Source: Rhodanobacteraceae bacterium | GTDB lineage: Bacteria > Pseudomonadota > Gammaproteobacteria > Xanthomonadales > Rhodanobacteraceae | Reading direction: 5' to 3' | Length of the DNA: 64,000 nucleotides | NCBI GenBank assembly: GCA_003142815.1 | Contig: PLNP01000044.1 | Location: 184,434-248,433, forward strand | In this document: piece after piece, positions 29,989 through 38,732 of the stretch | Layout of the letters: every line of letters begins with the position of its first letter | Numbering within the stretch: the stretch's first letter is position 1 | The notes under the pieces: generated by a model | The model's input: the letters and a program-made list of their open reading frames with translations, nothing else | What the model was told of the DNA's origin: nothing | Databases searched by the model: none | Position numbers and translations under genes: made by a program

Positions 29989-32900
29989 ATGACAGCCGTC
30001 GCCGACTACATCGCCGCACTCGATCGCGTTCGCCGTCGCGGCGATGCGACCGAGCACAGCTATCGCCCCGCGCTGAAGGCGCTGCTGGAAAGCCGCGCAG
30101 CCAATATCGAGGCGACCAACGAGCCGCAGCGCATCGCCGGCAACGCGCCGGATTTCGTCGTGCGCCGCGGCGCGACGATCCTCGGCCATGTCGAAGCGAA
30201 GGATATCGGCGAACCGCTGGACAAGCTGCTGAAGTCGGGTCAGCTCAGGCGTTATGTCGAGGCGCTGCCGAACCTGATCTTCACCGACTATCTGGATTTC
30301 ATCTGGATCGAGCACGGCGCAGTCAAGCTTCGCGCGCGTCTCGGGCAGGAAACGGCGCATGGCGTCAGTGCGATGGCCGAGGCGGAGGTCGAATGGAACA
30401 AGCTCGCGCAGGCGTTTTACAACGCGGTTGCGCCAACCGTCGCCACGCCGAAACAGCTGGCGCAATTGCTCGCCGCGCAGACGCGGCTGCTGCGCGACGC
30501 CACGCTCGACACGCTGCACCACGAAGGTGAGACCGGCGCGCTGGCCGCGCAGCATCGCGCGTTCCGCGAACTGCTGGTGCCGGAATTGGGTGCGGAGGAA
30601 TTTGCGGACATGTTCGCGCAGACGGTCGCCTACGGCCTGTTCACCGCGCGCGTGTTCGATCCGACGTCGCAGGATTTCTCCTTGCGCGAAGCCGAAACGC
30701 TGATCCCGAAAGCCAGTCCGTTCCTGCGCCAGCTGTTCCGTTTCATCGCGTTCGACCTCTCCGACGGCGTGCGCTGGATCGTCGAGAGCATGGTCGACGT
30801 TCTGTTGCATGCCGATTTGGACAAGGTGCTGCACTGGCAGAGCCGCAAACGCGGCTTCACCGACCCGATCTTCCATTTCTACGAGACTTTCCTCGCCGAG
30901 TACAACCCGCAACTGCGCGAAAGCCGCGGCGTCTACTACACACCCGAGCCAGTCGTCGACTTCATCGTGCGCGGCGTCGAGCACCTTTTGAAAACGGAGT
31001 TCGGTCGCGCCGCCGGGCTGGCCGATCCGGATACGGTGATCCTCGATCCGGCCACCGGCACGGCCACGTTCCTGCGCGAGGTGATCGACCGCATCTACCG
31101 CCACCAACACGACGCCGGCCTGTTCGGCGCGTGGCCGGACTACGTGCGCAAGAATCTATTGCCGCGCGTGTTCGGTTTCGAGCTGATGATGGCGCCGTAC
31201 ACCGTGGCGCACCTGAAGCTCGCGCTGGAGCTGGCCGATCGCGGCTTCCACTTCGACGACGGCGATCGCCTCAACGTGTTCCTGACTAACACACTGGAAC
31301 GGCTCAAGAACCCCCAGACCGATGCTTTTTCGACGTTGCTGACCCAAGAGGCTGAAGGAGCCGAGAGAGTCAAAGACCGTGTGCCAGTGGAAGTAGTGCT
31401 CGGCAATCCGCCGTATTCGGGCGAGTCGCGTAACAAATCGGATTGGATCACGCAATTGATGGAGCTGTACAAGCGCGAGCCGGATGGCAGCAAGCTGAAA
31501 GAACGCAACAGCAAGTGGATCAACGACGACTACGTCAAGTTCATCCGCTTCGCGCACTGGCGCATCACGCAGACTGGGCACGGGATCGTCGGATACATTT
31601 CCAACCACGGCTGGATGGACAACCCCACGTTTCGTGGCATGCGCGCGGCGTTGCTGCGCGATTTCGACGACATCTACGTGCTCGATCTGCATGGAAGCAC
31701 GAAGAAGAAGGAGAAAACACCAGTTGTGCACGCTGCTCACGGTGACGACAAGAACGTGTTCGATATCGAGCCAGGCGTGGCGATCCTGTTCCTTGTGCGC
31801 AAACCCGGCGTGCACGTACGCAAAGCGACGGTGCGCCATGCCGAGCTCTGGGGCAGCCGCGAAAGCAAATACCAGCGGCTTGAGGACACCGCGTTCGACG
31901 CGGTGACATGGCGCGAACTCGATCCATTGCTTCCGCAATTGCCGTTCGTGCCGGTCAATCGCGATGCGTGGAATGAGTACGAGCAAGGTTGGCGGGTCAC
32001 GGCGATCTTCCCGCTTAACTCAGTGGGCTTGCTGACCGCGCGTGATGAGCTTTGCATCCATTTCGATGCAGATAGCGTTTGGCGTACCGTGCAGGACTTC
32101 GCGAACTTGGGTGAAGACGCTGCTCGAACGAAATATAAGCTGCCACCGGACGTGCAGGATTGGAAAGTCGCTTTTGCGCAGCGGGATTTGCATGAGAGCG
32201 GCTTGTCTGCGGACAAGGTGGTGCCGATTTTGTACAGACCTTTCGACCTTCGATATACCTATTACACCGGGCACTCGAGGGGCTTCATGTGCCGCCCGCG
32301 TGCGGAAACGATGTCGCAGCTCGTACATGGTGACAACGTCGCGCTGTCGACCACTCGTTCTGTAGAAACTGGCACGTTTTCTCACGCCTTTGCTGTGGCA
32401 GGACTCAGCACACATCACTCGGTTTCGGTGAAGGAGGTCAACTATGTCTTGCCGCTTTGGCTTCTGCCAGATACCGCCAAGCCACTCCGTCACCCCAACC
32501 TGGATCCGCGTTACCTGAAAGCGCTGGCCGATGCACTCGGCGTCGGTGTCACCGATCCGTTCGGCCTGCCCGAAGGCGTGACGCCCGAGGACGTGTTCCA
32601 CTACGTCTACGCGGTGCTGCACTCGCCGACCTATCGCAGCCGCTACGCCGAATACCTGCGCAGCGACTTTCCGCGTATTCCGTTGCCGACCGATGCCGCG
32701 CTGTTCCGCATGCTGGCTGCGTTAGGCGCGCAATTGGTCGCGCTGCATCTGCTGCGCGATCCCTCGCTGGCGCAGGGCGCGCCGTCTTATCCGGTGTCCG
32801 GCGACCACACGGTCGAAAAGCCGCGCTACGCTCCACCGCAGGCGGAGCAGGGTTCCGCCCATCCTTCGACAGGCTCAGGACGAGCGGAATGCGGCCGCGT

Positions 32901-33144
32901 CTGGATCAATCCGCGGCAATACTTCGACGGCATCGAGCCGGAAACCTGGGCCTTTCGCATCGGTGGCTACCAGGTGCTGGAGAAGTGGCTGAAGGACCGC
33001 AAGGGCCGCCAGCTCGACATCGACGACATCACACATTACCGCAAGATCGCCGTCGCGCTGGCTCGTACGCGCCGCTTGATGGAAGAAATCGACAAGGCCG
33101 CGGCGCCACTATTCGCCAAGGCGTTCAAAGAGGAAGTTGCATGA
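29989..33144 (+). CDS. Single-chain restriction/N6-adenine methyltransferase (type ISP/IIG-like, no helicase visible)
   Basis: 1051 aa; N-terminal PDFVVRRGATILGHVEAKD (PD-(D/E)XK-like), LDPATGTATFL (SAM motif I), VVLGNPPYSGES (NPPY), C-terminal specificity-like region. Confidence 0.88.
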   Translation: MTAVADYIAALDRVRRRGDATEHSYRPALKALLESRAANIEATNEPQRIAGNAPDFVVRRGATILGHVEAKDIGEPLDKLLKSGQLRRYVEALPNLIFTDYLDFIWIEHGAVKLRARLGQETAHGVSAMAEAEVEWNKLAQAFYNAVAPTVATPKQLAQLLAAQTRLLRDATLDTLHHEGETGALAAQHRAFRELLVPELGAEEFADMFAQTVAYGLFTARVFDPTSQDFSLREAETLIPKASPFLRQLFRFIAFDLSDGVRWIVESMVDVLLHADLDKVLHWQSRKRGFTDPIFHFYETFLAEYNPQLRESRGVYYTPEPVVDFIVRGVEHLLKTEFGRAAGLADPDTVILDPATGTATFLREVIDRIYRHQHDAGLFGAWPDYVRKNLLPRVFGFELMMAPYTVAHLKLALELADRGFHFDDGDRLNVFLTNTLERLKNPQTDAFSTLLTQEAEGAERVKDRVPVEVVLGNPPYSGESRNKSDWITQLMELYKREPDGSKLKERNSKWINDDYVKFIRFAHWRITQTGHGIVGYISNHGWMDNPTFRGMRAALLRDFDDIYVLDLHGSTKKKEKTPVVHAAHGDDKNVFDIEPGVAILFLVRKPGVHVRKATVRHAELWGSRESKYQRLEDTAFDAVTWRELDPLLPQLPFVPVNRDAWNEYEQGWRVTAIFPLNSVGLLTARDELCIHFDADSVWRTVQDFANLGEDAARTKYKLPPDVQDWKVAFAQRDLHESGLSADKVVPILYRPFDLRYTYYTGHSRGFMCRPRAETMSQLVHGDNVALSTTRSVETGTFSHAFAVAGLSTHHSVSVKEVNYVLPLWLLPDTAKPLRHPNLDPRYLKALADALGVGVTDPFGLPEGVTPEDVFHYVYAVLHSPTYRSRYAEYLRSDFPRIPLPTDAALFRMLAALGAQLVALHLLRDPSLAQGAPSYPVSGDHTVEKPRYAPPQAEQGSAHPSTGSGRAECGRVWINPRQYFDGIEPETWAFRIGGYQVLEKWLKDRKGRQLDIDDITHYRKIAVALARTRRLMEEIDKAAAPLFAKAFKEEVA

Positions 33145-33788
33145 GCGGTACGTTGTTCATCGTTGCGGCGCCGTCGGGTGCGGGCAAGACCAGCCTCGTG
33201 CATGCGTTGCTCGAGCGCGAGCCGGGCATCAGCCTGTCGGTGTCGTACACCTCGCGCTTGCCACGGCCGGGCGAGGTCGATGGTCGTCATTACCATTTCG
33301 TCTCGCGCGGTGTGTTCGAGCGCATGGCTGCGGCCGATGTGTTCTACGAATACGCGAACGTGCACGGCGATCTGAAAGGTACCGCGCGCACGGCGGTCGA
33401 GCCGCTGCTCGCGCAGGGGCGCGACGTGTTGCTGGAGATCGACTGGCAGGGCGCACAGCAGATTCGTGCCAAGCTGGCCGATGGCAGCCGGGCCGATTGT
33501 GTGGGCACCGATTCGATCAGTGTCTTCATCCTGCCGCCGTCGCGCGCCGAGCTCGAGCGTCGCCTGCGCGCACGTGCGTCGGACAAGGCCGAGGCGATTG
33601 CACGCCGTCTCGTCGATTCGCGCCAGGAAATAGCGCACGCCGGCGATTTCGATTTCATCGTCGTCAACGATCAGTTCGCTGATGCGTTGGCCGACCTGCG
33701 CGCGATCGTGCAGTGCCAGCGTTTGCGCCGGAAGGCGCAACTCGGCCGCCATGCAGGCCTGATCGACGACTTGCTGAAGGCCGATTGA
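33141..33788 (+). CDS. gmk: Guanylate kinase
   Basis: MSGTLFIVAAPSGAGKTSLVHALLEREPGISLSVSYTSRLPRPGEVDGRHYHFVS. Confidence 0.96.
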   Translation: MSGTLFIVAAPSGAGKTSLVHALLEREPGISLSVSYTSRLPRPGEVDGRHYHFVSRGVFERMAAADVFYEYANVHGDLKGTARTAVEPLLAQGRDVLLEIDWQGAQQIRAKLADGSRADCVGTDSISVFILPPSRAELERRLRARASDKAEAIARRLVDSRQEIAHAGDFDFIVVNDQFADALADLRAIVQCQRLRRKAQLGRHAGLIDDLLKAD

Positions 33789-33790
33789 CT

Positions 33791-33941
33791 GGCGCGCGCC
33801 GGTAGTGCATCAGTTTGAAATCTTGTCACCGTTCGCCCTGAGGTATCGAAGGGTGAACGGCTTCGTGCGCCGCCGTTCATGGTTCGATACCTCACCACGA
33901 ACGGCTATACATATTTCAAACTGACGCACTATCCGCGCGCC
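33791..33941. repeat. Inverted-repeat element downstream of gmk
   Basis: ggcgcgcgccggtagtgcatcagtttgaaat...accgttcgccctgaggtatcgaa vs reverse complement of right end ggcgcgcggatagtgcgtcagtttgaaatatgtatagccgttcgtggtgaggtatcgaa. Confidence 0.75.
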
Positions 33942-33996
33942 GTCGCTGGCGGTCGCGCGGTCGCATCGGCTAAGGTAGCCGCGCCGCGCGATCTGC

Positions 33997-34881
33997 GTGC
34001 GGCAGCCATTCTCGTCCATGGAGCCCCATCGAGTGACCGACGCCCGCGCCCCGCAAAACAGTGACGCACTCGTTCAGGTACGCGGCTTGCGTACGACGCT
34101 GGGTGGCAAACGGATTTTCGAGGGAATCGATCTTGATATTCCGCGCGGCAAGGTCACTGCGATCATGGGGCCGAGCGGTACCGGCAAGACGACGCTGCTG
34201 CGCCATATCACCGGCCAGCTGATGCCGGACGCGGGCGAAATCCGCGTCGATGGCCAGAACGTGCCCGCATTGCGGCGCAATGCATTGTTCGACCTGCGCG
34301 AGAAGATCGGTTTCCTGTTCCAGAACTCGGCCTTGTTGACCGATTTCACGGTATTCGAGAACGTCGCGTTTCCACTGCGCAAGCATCTGAAATTGCCCGA
34401 GGAACTGGTGCGCAACATCGTGCTGACCAAGCTGCAGGCGGTCGGTCTGCGCGGCGCGGCCGAGTTGATGCCGAGCGAACTTTCCGGCGGCATGGCGCGG
34501 CGCGTGGCGTTGGCGCGGGCAATCATTCGCGATCCGATGCTGATTCTGTACGACGAGCCCTTCTCCGGCCTCGATCCGATCGCGCTGAACCAGGTGTTGA
34601 AATTGATCCGCACGCTCAACCAAACACTCGGCATCACCAGCATCCTCGTCGCGCATGAGTTCGCGGCGGTGAGCCGCGCAGCCGATCTGGTTTATCTGAT
34701 CGCGGCCGGCAAGGTCGTCGCACGCGGCACGCCGGAGGAACTCACGCACGACGATTCGCCATGGACCAAGCAGTTCTTCGGTGGCGAAGCGGATGGTCCG
34801 GTTCCATTCCAGTATCCGGCGCGCGACTACGCGGCCGATCTCGGCTTTCCGGCCACTGCGCGACCGGCGGGTGCGGCATGA
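33997..34881 (+). CDS. mlaF: Mla phospholipid transport ATP-binding protein
   Basis: IMGPSGTGKTTLLRHITGQL; LSGGMARRVALARAI; ILYDEPFSGLDPI. Confidence 0.94.
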   Translation: MRQPFSSMEPHRVTDARAPQNSDALVQVRGLRTTLGGKRIFEGIDLDIPRGKVTAIMGPSGTGKTTLLRHITGQLMPDAGEIRVDGQNVPALRRNALFDLREKIGFLFQNSALLTDFTVFENVAFPLRKHLKLPEELVRNIVLTKLQAVGLRGAAELMPSELSGGMARRVALARAIIRDPMLILYDEPFSGLDPIALNQVLKLIRTLNQTLGITSILVAHEFAAVSRAADLVYLIAAGKVVARGTPEELTHDDSPWTKQFFGGEADGPVPFQYPARDYAADLGFPATARPAGAA

Positions 34882-35663
34882 GCGAGGTCCGCAAAGTACC
34901 TTCGAAAGGCGGGCCGTCGATGATCGGCGACGCACTCGCGCAGGTCGGCGCGTGCGGCCTGTTCCTGTTCCAGATCCTCGCCGCGATCCCGAAAAGTCTG
35001 CGCCACTTCCGTGAGACGATCCGGCAGATCTGGTTCGTCGGTGCGATGAGCCTGGTCATCATCATGACCTGCGGCCTGTTCGTCGGCATGGTGCTCGGCC
35101 TGCAGCTCTATTACGTGCTGTCGATTTTCGGCGGCACCGCGGCGCTCGGCACCGTGGTTTCGCTGTCGCTGTATCGCGAACTGGGGCCGGTCATGACCGC
35201 GCTCCTGTTCGCGGGGCGCGCGGGCACCTCGATCACCGCCGAGATCGGCCTGATGCGCGCGACCGACCAGCTTTCGGCGATGGAGATGATGGCGGTCGAT
35301 CCGCTCGCCTATGTCGCCGCGCCGCGTTTTCTTGCGTGCATCGTCGCGATGCCGTTGCTCGCTTGCGTGTTCAACGCGCTCGGTATCATGGGTGCGCATC
35401 TGGTTGGGGTGAGCTGGCTCGGCCTCGACAACGGCACGTTCTGGTCAAACATGACCTCCAGCGTCGATGTCTGGAAGGATGTCGTCAACGGTGTCTGGAA
35501 GAGCGTCGCGTTCGGCGCCGTGATCGCGTTGATCGCAGTGTTTCAGGGTTACACCACGCCGCCGACCAGCGAGGGCGTGGCTTATGCGACGACGCGCACG
35601 GTCGTGTTCTCGTCGATCGTCGTGCTGGCACTCGATTTCGTGATGACCGCATTCTTGATGTAG
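34878..35663 (+). CDS. mlaE: Mla transport permease
   Basis: ELGPVMTALLFAGRAGTSITAEIGLMRATDQLSAMEMMAVDPLAYVAAPRF. Confidence 0.95.
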   Translation: MSEVRKVPSKGGPSMIGDALAQVGACGLFLFQILAAIPKSLRHFRETIRQIWFVGAMSLVIIMTCGLFVGMVLGLQLYYVLSIFGGTAALGTVVSLSLYRELGPVMTALLFAGRAGTSITAEIGLMRATDQLSAMEMMAVDPLAYVAAPRFLACIVAMPLLACVFNALGIMGAHLVGVSWLGLDNGTFWSNMTSSVDVWKDVVNGVWKSVAFGAVIALIAVFQGYTTPPTSEGVAYATTRTVVFSSIVVLALDFVMTAFLM

Positions 35664-35688
35664 GAGCACCTTTTTTCGGTGCTCCTAC
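35660..35688. repeat. Hairpin REP-like unit overlapping mlaE stop codon
   Basis: gtaggagcaccttttttcggtgctcctac, perfect 11-bp arms. Confidence 0.7.
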
Positions 35689-35712
35689 AAAGTGACAACA
35701 GGACGCAATACC

Positions 35713-36258
35713 ATGACTCAACGACGTTCCTACCAGATCGGTACCGGCTTCTTCATCCTGCTCGGCTTTGCCGCGCTCGCCTATCTGGCGACGCAGACGA
35801 CGTCGGTCGCCAATTTTCGCCAAGGCGACAGCTACACGCTGAAGGCGCGGTTCACCAACATCGGCCAGCTCAAGCTGCGCGCGCCGGTCAAGCTCGCGGG
35901 CGTGCGCATTGGCTCGGTCGAATCGATCGAGCTCGATCCAACCAAACTCGATGCGCTGATCAAGCTCTCGGTGGACAAGCGCTACAACGATGTCCCGGAC
36001 GACTCGGCCGCCGCGATATTCACCAGCGGTTTATTGGGTGACCAGTACGTTGGCGTCCAACCTGGCGGATCGCCGGACATGTTCAAGGACGGTGGCGAAT
36101 TTGTGCTGACCCAGTCGTCGATGCAGCTTGAGGACCTGATCGGGAAATTCCTGGTCAACGGTTCTCCACAGAAGCCGGCGGACAAGGCATCCGCGCCTGA
36201 TGAGGCAGCGGCCAAGGTCGCAGCGCCCACGCCACCCGCCCCCGATATCAAGCATTGA
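35713..36258 (+). CDS. mlaD: Mla outer-membrane asymmetry system substrate-binding MCE protein
   Basis: MTQRRSYQIGTGFFILLGFAALAYLATQTTS...LKARFTNIGQLKLRAPVKLAGVRIGSVESI. Confidence 0.94.
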   Translation: MTQRRSYQIGTGFFILLGFAALAYLATQTTSVANFRQGDSYTLKARFTNIGQLKLRAPVKLAGVRIGSVESIELDPTKLDALIKLSVDKRYNDVPDDSAAAIFTSGLLGDQYVGVQPGGSPDMFKDGGEFVLTQSSMQLEDLIGKFLVNGSPQKPADKASAPDEAAAKVAAPTPPAPDIKH

Positions 36259-36268
36259 GGAGTCATCC

Positions 36269-36916
36269 ATGTTGCGCACGATAGGTCTTGCTTTCGCTTT
36301 GCTGTTGGGGATGGCCACGAGCCTGCCCGCGCGCGCCGACACGGCGACGCCGGATCAGGTCGTGCAGGGCATCGCCGACGATCTCGGCAAGGCGATTGAT
36401 GGCCACCAGACCGAGCTCAAGAACGACCATGACAAGCTGATCAAGATCATCGACGGCATCCTGCTGCCACGTTTCGATATCGACTACGCGTCGATCCTCG
36501 TGCTCGGCCAGTACGCGCGCACCGCGACGCCGGAACAGCGCGCGCGCTTCGCCAAGGCGTTCTACAATTCGATCGCACATCGCTACGCGGAAGGCCTGCT
36601 TAACTACACGCGTGGCCGCGTGCGCGTGCTGCCGACCAAGGGTGAGATGAGCGACAAGCGCACGATCGTGCGCACCGAGGTCGTGCTCGACGACGGCAAG
36701 CTGCTGGCCGTCGACTACGCGTTCCGCAAGACCAGGGAAGGCGAGTGGAAAGCCTACGATGTGATCATCGAAGGCATCTCCTATATCACCAATTATCGCA
36801 ACCAGGTGGGTGCGGAAATCCAGAAGTCGAGCCTCGATGCGCTGATCACGCGCCTCGAAACCCAGGGCGAGAAGACGCTGGAGAACATGGAGCACGCGCA
36901 GAAGGGCGGTCAGTGA
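36269..36916 (+). CDS. mlaC: MlaC/Ttg2D ABC transporter substrate-binding protein
   Basis: Signal peptide; ILPRFDIDYASILVLGQYARTATPEQRARFAKAFYNSIAHRYAEGLLNY. Confidence 0.93.
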   Translation: MLRTIGLAFALLLGMATSLPARADTATPDQVVQGIADDLGKAIDGHQTELKNDHDKLIKIIDGILLPRFDIDYASILVLGQYARTATPEQRARFAKAFYNSIAHRYAEGLLNYTRGRVRVLPTKGEMSDKRTIVRTEVVLDDGKLLAVDYAFRKTREGEWKAYDVIIEGISYITNYRNQVGAEIQKSSLDALITRLETQGEKTLENMEHAQKGGQ

Positions 36917-37224
36917 CCGCGTTGCGCATCGAACGCGTCGACGCGGCACATGCACGCGTCGGCGGTCGTCTCGGTTTTGCCGAGGCGTCCGCGGCACTCG
37001 CTCGCGGCGGGGAGCTGTTTGGCAATGCTGCCGGTGATGTCGCGGTGGATGTTGCAGACGTGCAGGGCATCGATAGCGCAACGCTGGCGGTGCTGCTGGC
37101 ATGGGCGGCGCGCGCGCGCGTCGGCAAGGTAAGCCTGCGCTTCACCCGCGCGCCGGCGAACCTCAAGGCGTTGGCTCATCTTTGCGATGCGGAGCCTTTG
37201 TTGGGGCTCAATGCCGAGGGCTGA
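36913..37224 (+). CDS. mlaB: STAS domain protein MlaB
   Basis: GTG start overlapping mlaC stop; VDVADVQGIDSATLAVLLAWAARAR. Confidence 0.85.
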   Translation: MTALRIERVDAAHARVGGRLGFAEASAALARGGELFGNAAGDVAVDVADVQGIDSATLAVLLAWAARARVGKVSLRFTRAPANLKALAHLCDAEPLLGLNAEG

Positions 37225-37338
37225 GGGTCATCCCGCGTGCAAGCTGGGACACAGCGCCGCAGACGCGAGCCCCACCGATAGCGAGGCCGGACGCAGAATA
37301 CCCTCAAGGCGGCGCGCTTTTCTCCCAATCGCCAGTCC

Positions 37339-38163
37339 CTAGTCTTTTACCTTCGCTTTCCCCGACTTCTTGTTTTCATACGCGTGCTGCTCGTCGAGCA
37401 GCTTGTCGACATCCATGTCGTTGGTGCCCTGCATCTGGTCGATCACGTCGGCGGGCGGCGCTCCGTTGTAGATGGCGTACAGACGTCGCTGCCGGTAGGC
37501 GTCGCGATAGAACACGTACGGATCGTAGACGCCTTCGAGCATGCCTTCCGCTTCGATGCCGCGCGCACGCAAGGTGATCAGATAGAACATGTTCGGCAAG
37601 TGTTCGGCGTGGAAGCGCAAGTGGTGCTCGTTCGCATACCAGCCGAGCGGGTCGAAGTAGTTGTCGATCGGCAGACGCCAGACGTCGCGCGCCGTCGTCG
37701 AACCGACCAGCGGCAGGACAAGATACGGCCCTTCGGGCAGGCCCCATTTGGCCAGCGTCACGCCAAAATCGGTTTCGTCCGGCGGTAGCTCCATTTCGCT
37801 GGCCGGATCGAACAGACCGGCAAAACCGACCGTCGAATTGACCACGAAGCGCCCGGTGTTGCGCGCTGCCGACTTTGGATCGACCTGCAGGATGTCGTTG
37901 ATGATCGTGATCGGCATCTTCACGTTGGCGAAGAAGTTCGCCACTATCCGACGCATGTTCGCCGACGTGACCTTGCGGTAACCTACAGCGACCGGACGGA
38001 TCACCGCCTTGTCTGCAGCGTCGTTGAACGAATACATCTTGCGGTTGAAACCCTGCCACGGATCATCCGTGCGCGGTTTGGCGATCGAGCAGCCGGTGAG
38101 CAGGGCGACGCTTAAGGCCAGCAGGCCCGCGCGAAGGTGGGGATGGGGCGGTCTCAATCGCAT
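37339..38163 (-). CDS. mlaA: MlaA/VacJ lipoprotein
   Basis: Lipobox LLTGC; DDPWQGFNRKMYSFNDAADKAVIRPVA; ETDFGVTLAKWGLPEGPYLVLPLVGSTTARDVWRLPIDNYFDP. Confidence 0.95.
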   Translation of the reverse strand: MRLRPPHPHLRAGLLALSVALLTGCSIAKPRTDDPWQGFNRKMYSFNDAADKAVIRPVAVGYRKVTSANMRRIVANFFANVKMPITIINDILQVDPKSAARNTGRFVVNSTVGFAGLFDPASEMELPPDETDFGVTLAKWGLPEGPYLVLPLVGSTTARDVWRLPIDNYFDPLGWYANEHHLRFHAEHLPNMFYLITLRARGIEAEGMLEGVYDPYVFYRDAYRQRRLYAIYNGAPPADVIDQMQGTNDMDVDKLLDEQHAYENKKSGKAKVKD

Positions 38164-38377
38164 AGATTTCGTCTCGATGGCGCGCGGATGCAGGAGCCAC
38201 GGCTCGGATAGTGTCGTCATTATGCGGTGCAAGGCTACGCGAAATCGTGGTTCGCGTGCACCGCTTGCGTGATCGCGCGCATCCCGAGCAACGTGAAGAT
38301 TGCGCTGCACAAAAGCGCGGCGTTACAATGACTGCCGCTAAAGCCATGAATTGGCTTCACTTTTGGAGAGTTTTTGA

Positions 38378-38671
38378 ATGGCGCGTATCACGGTGGAAGA
38401 TTGCCTTAAAGTGGTCGACAACCGCTTCGAGCTGGTATTGATGGCGACCAAGCGCGCGCGCCAGTTGGAGAAGGGCGCAGCCGCGACCGTCGATGAGGAG
38501 AACGACAAGCCGACGGTGCTCGCGCTGCGCGAGATCGCCGAAGGCAAGGTCGACCAGACCCTGATCGACGCGATCGAGAAGCAGGAGCGCGAGCGGGCCG
38601 AGCGCGAGGCGCTGGAATGGGCCGCTGCCGAAGTCGATGAGGACATCGCGAAAGGCGGCGACGATCTCTGA
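38378..38671 (+). CDS. rpoZ: RNA polymerase omega subunit
   Basis: [34 protein letters not shown]. Confidence 0.97.
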   Translation: MARITVEDCLKVVDNRFELVLMATKRARQLEKGAAATVDEENDKPTVLALREIAEGKVDQTLIDAIEKQERERAEREALEWAAAEVDEDIAKGGDDL

Positions 38672-38732
38672 TGGCCCGATCGTGGATTTCATGTCGACCT
38701 GAGGGAGCAGCCTGAAGGGCTGCGCCGGCGAC

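Noticed and set aside
29713-31110. 465-aa antisense ORF opposite the restriction-methyltransferase
   Set aside because: Overlaps clear toxin and MTase coding sequence; composition typical of antisense codon-bias ORFs.
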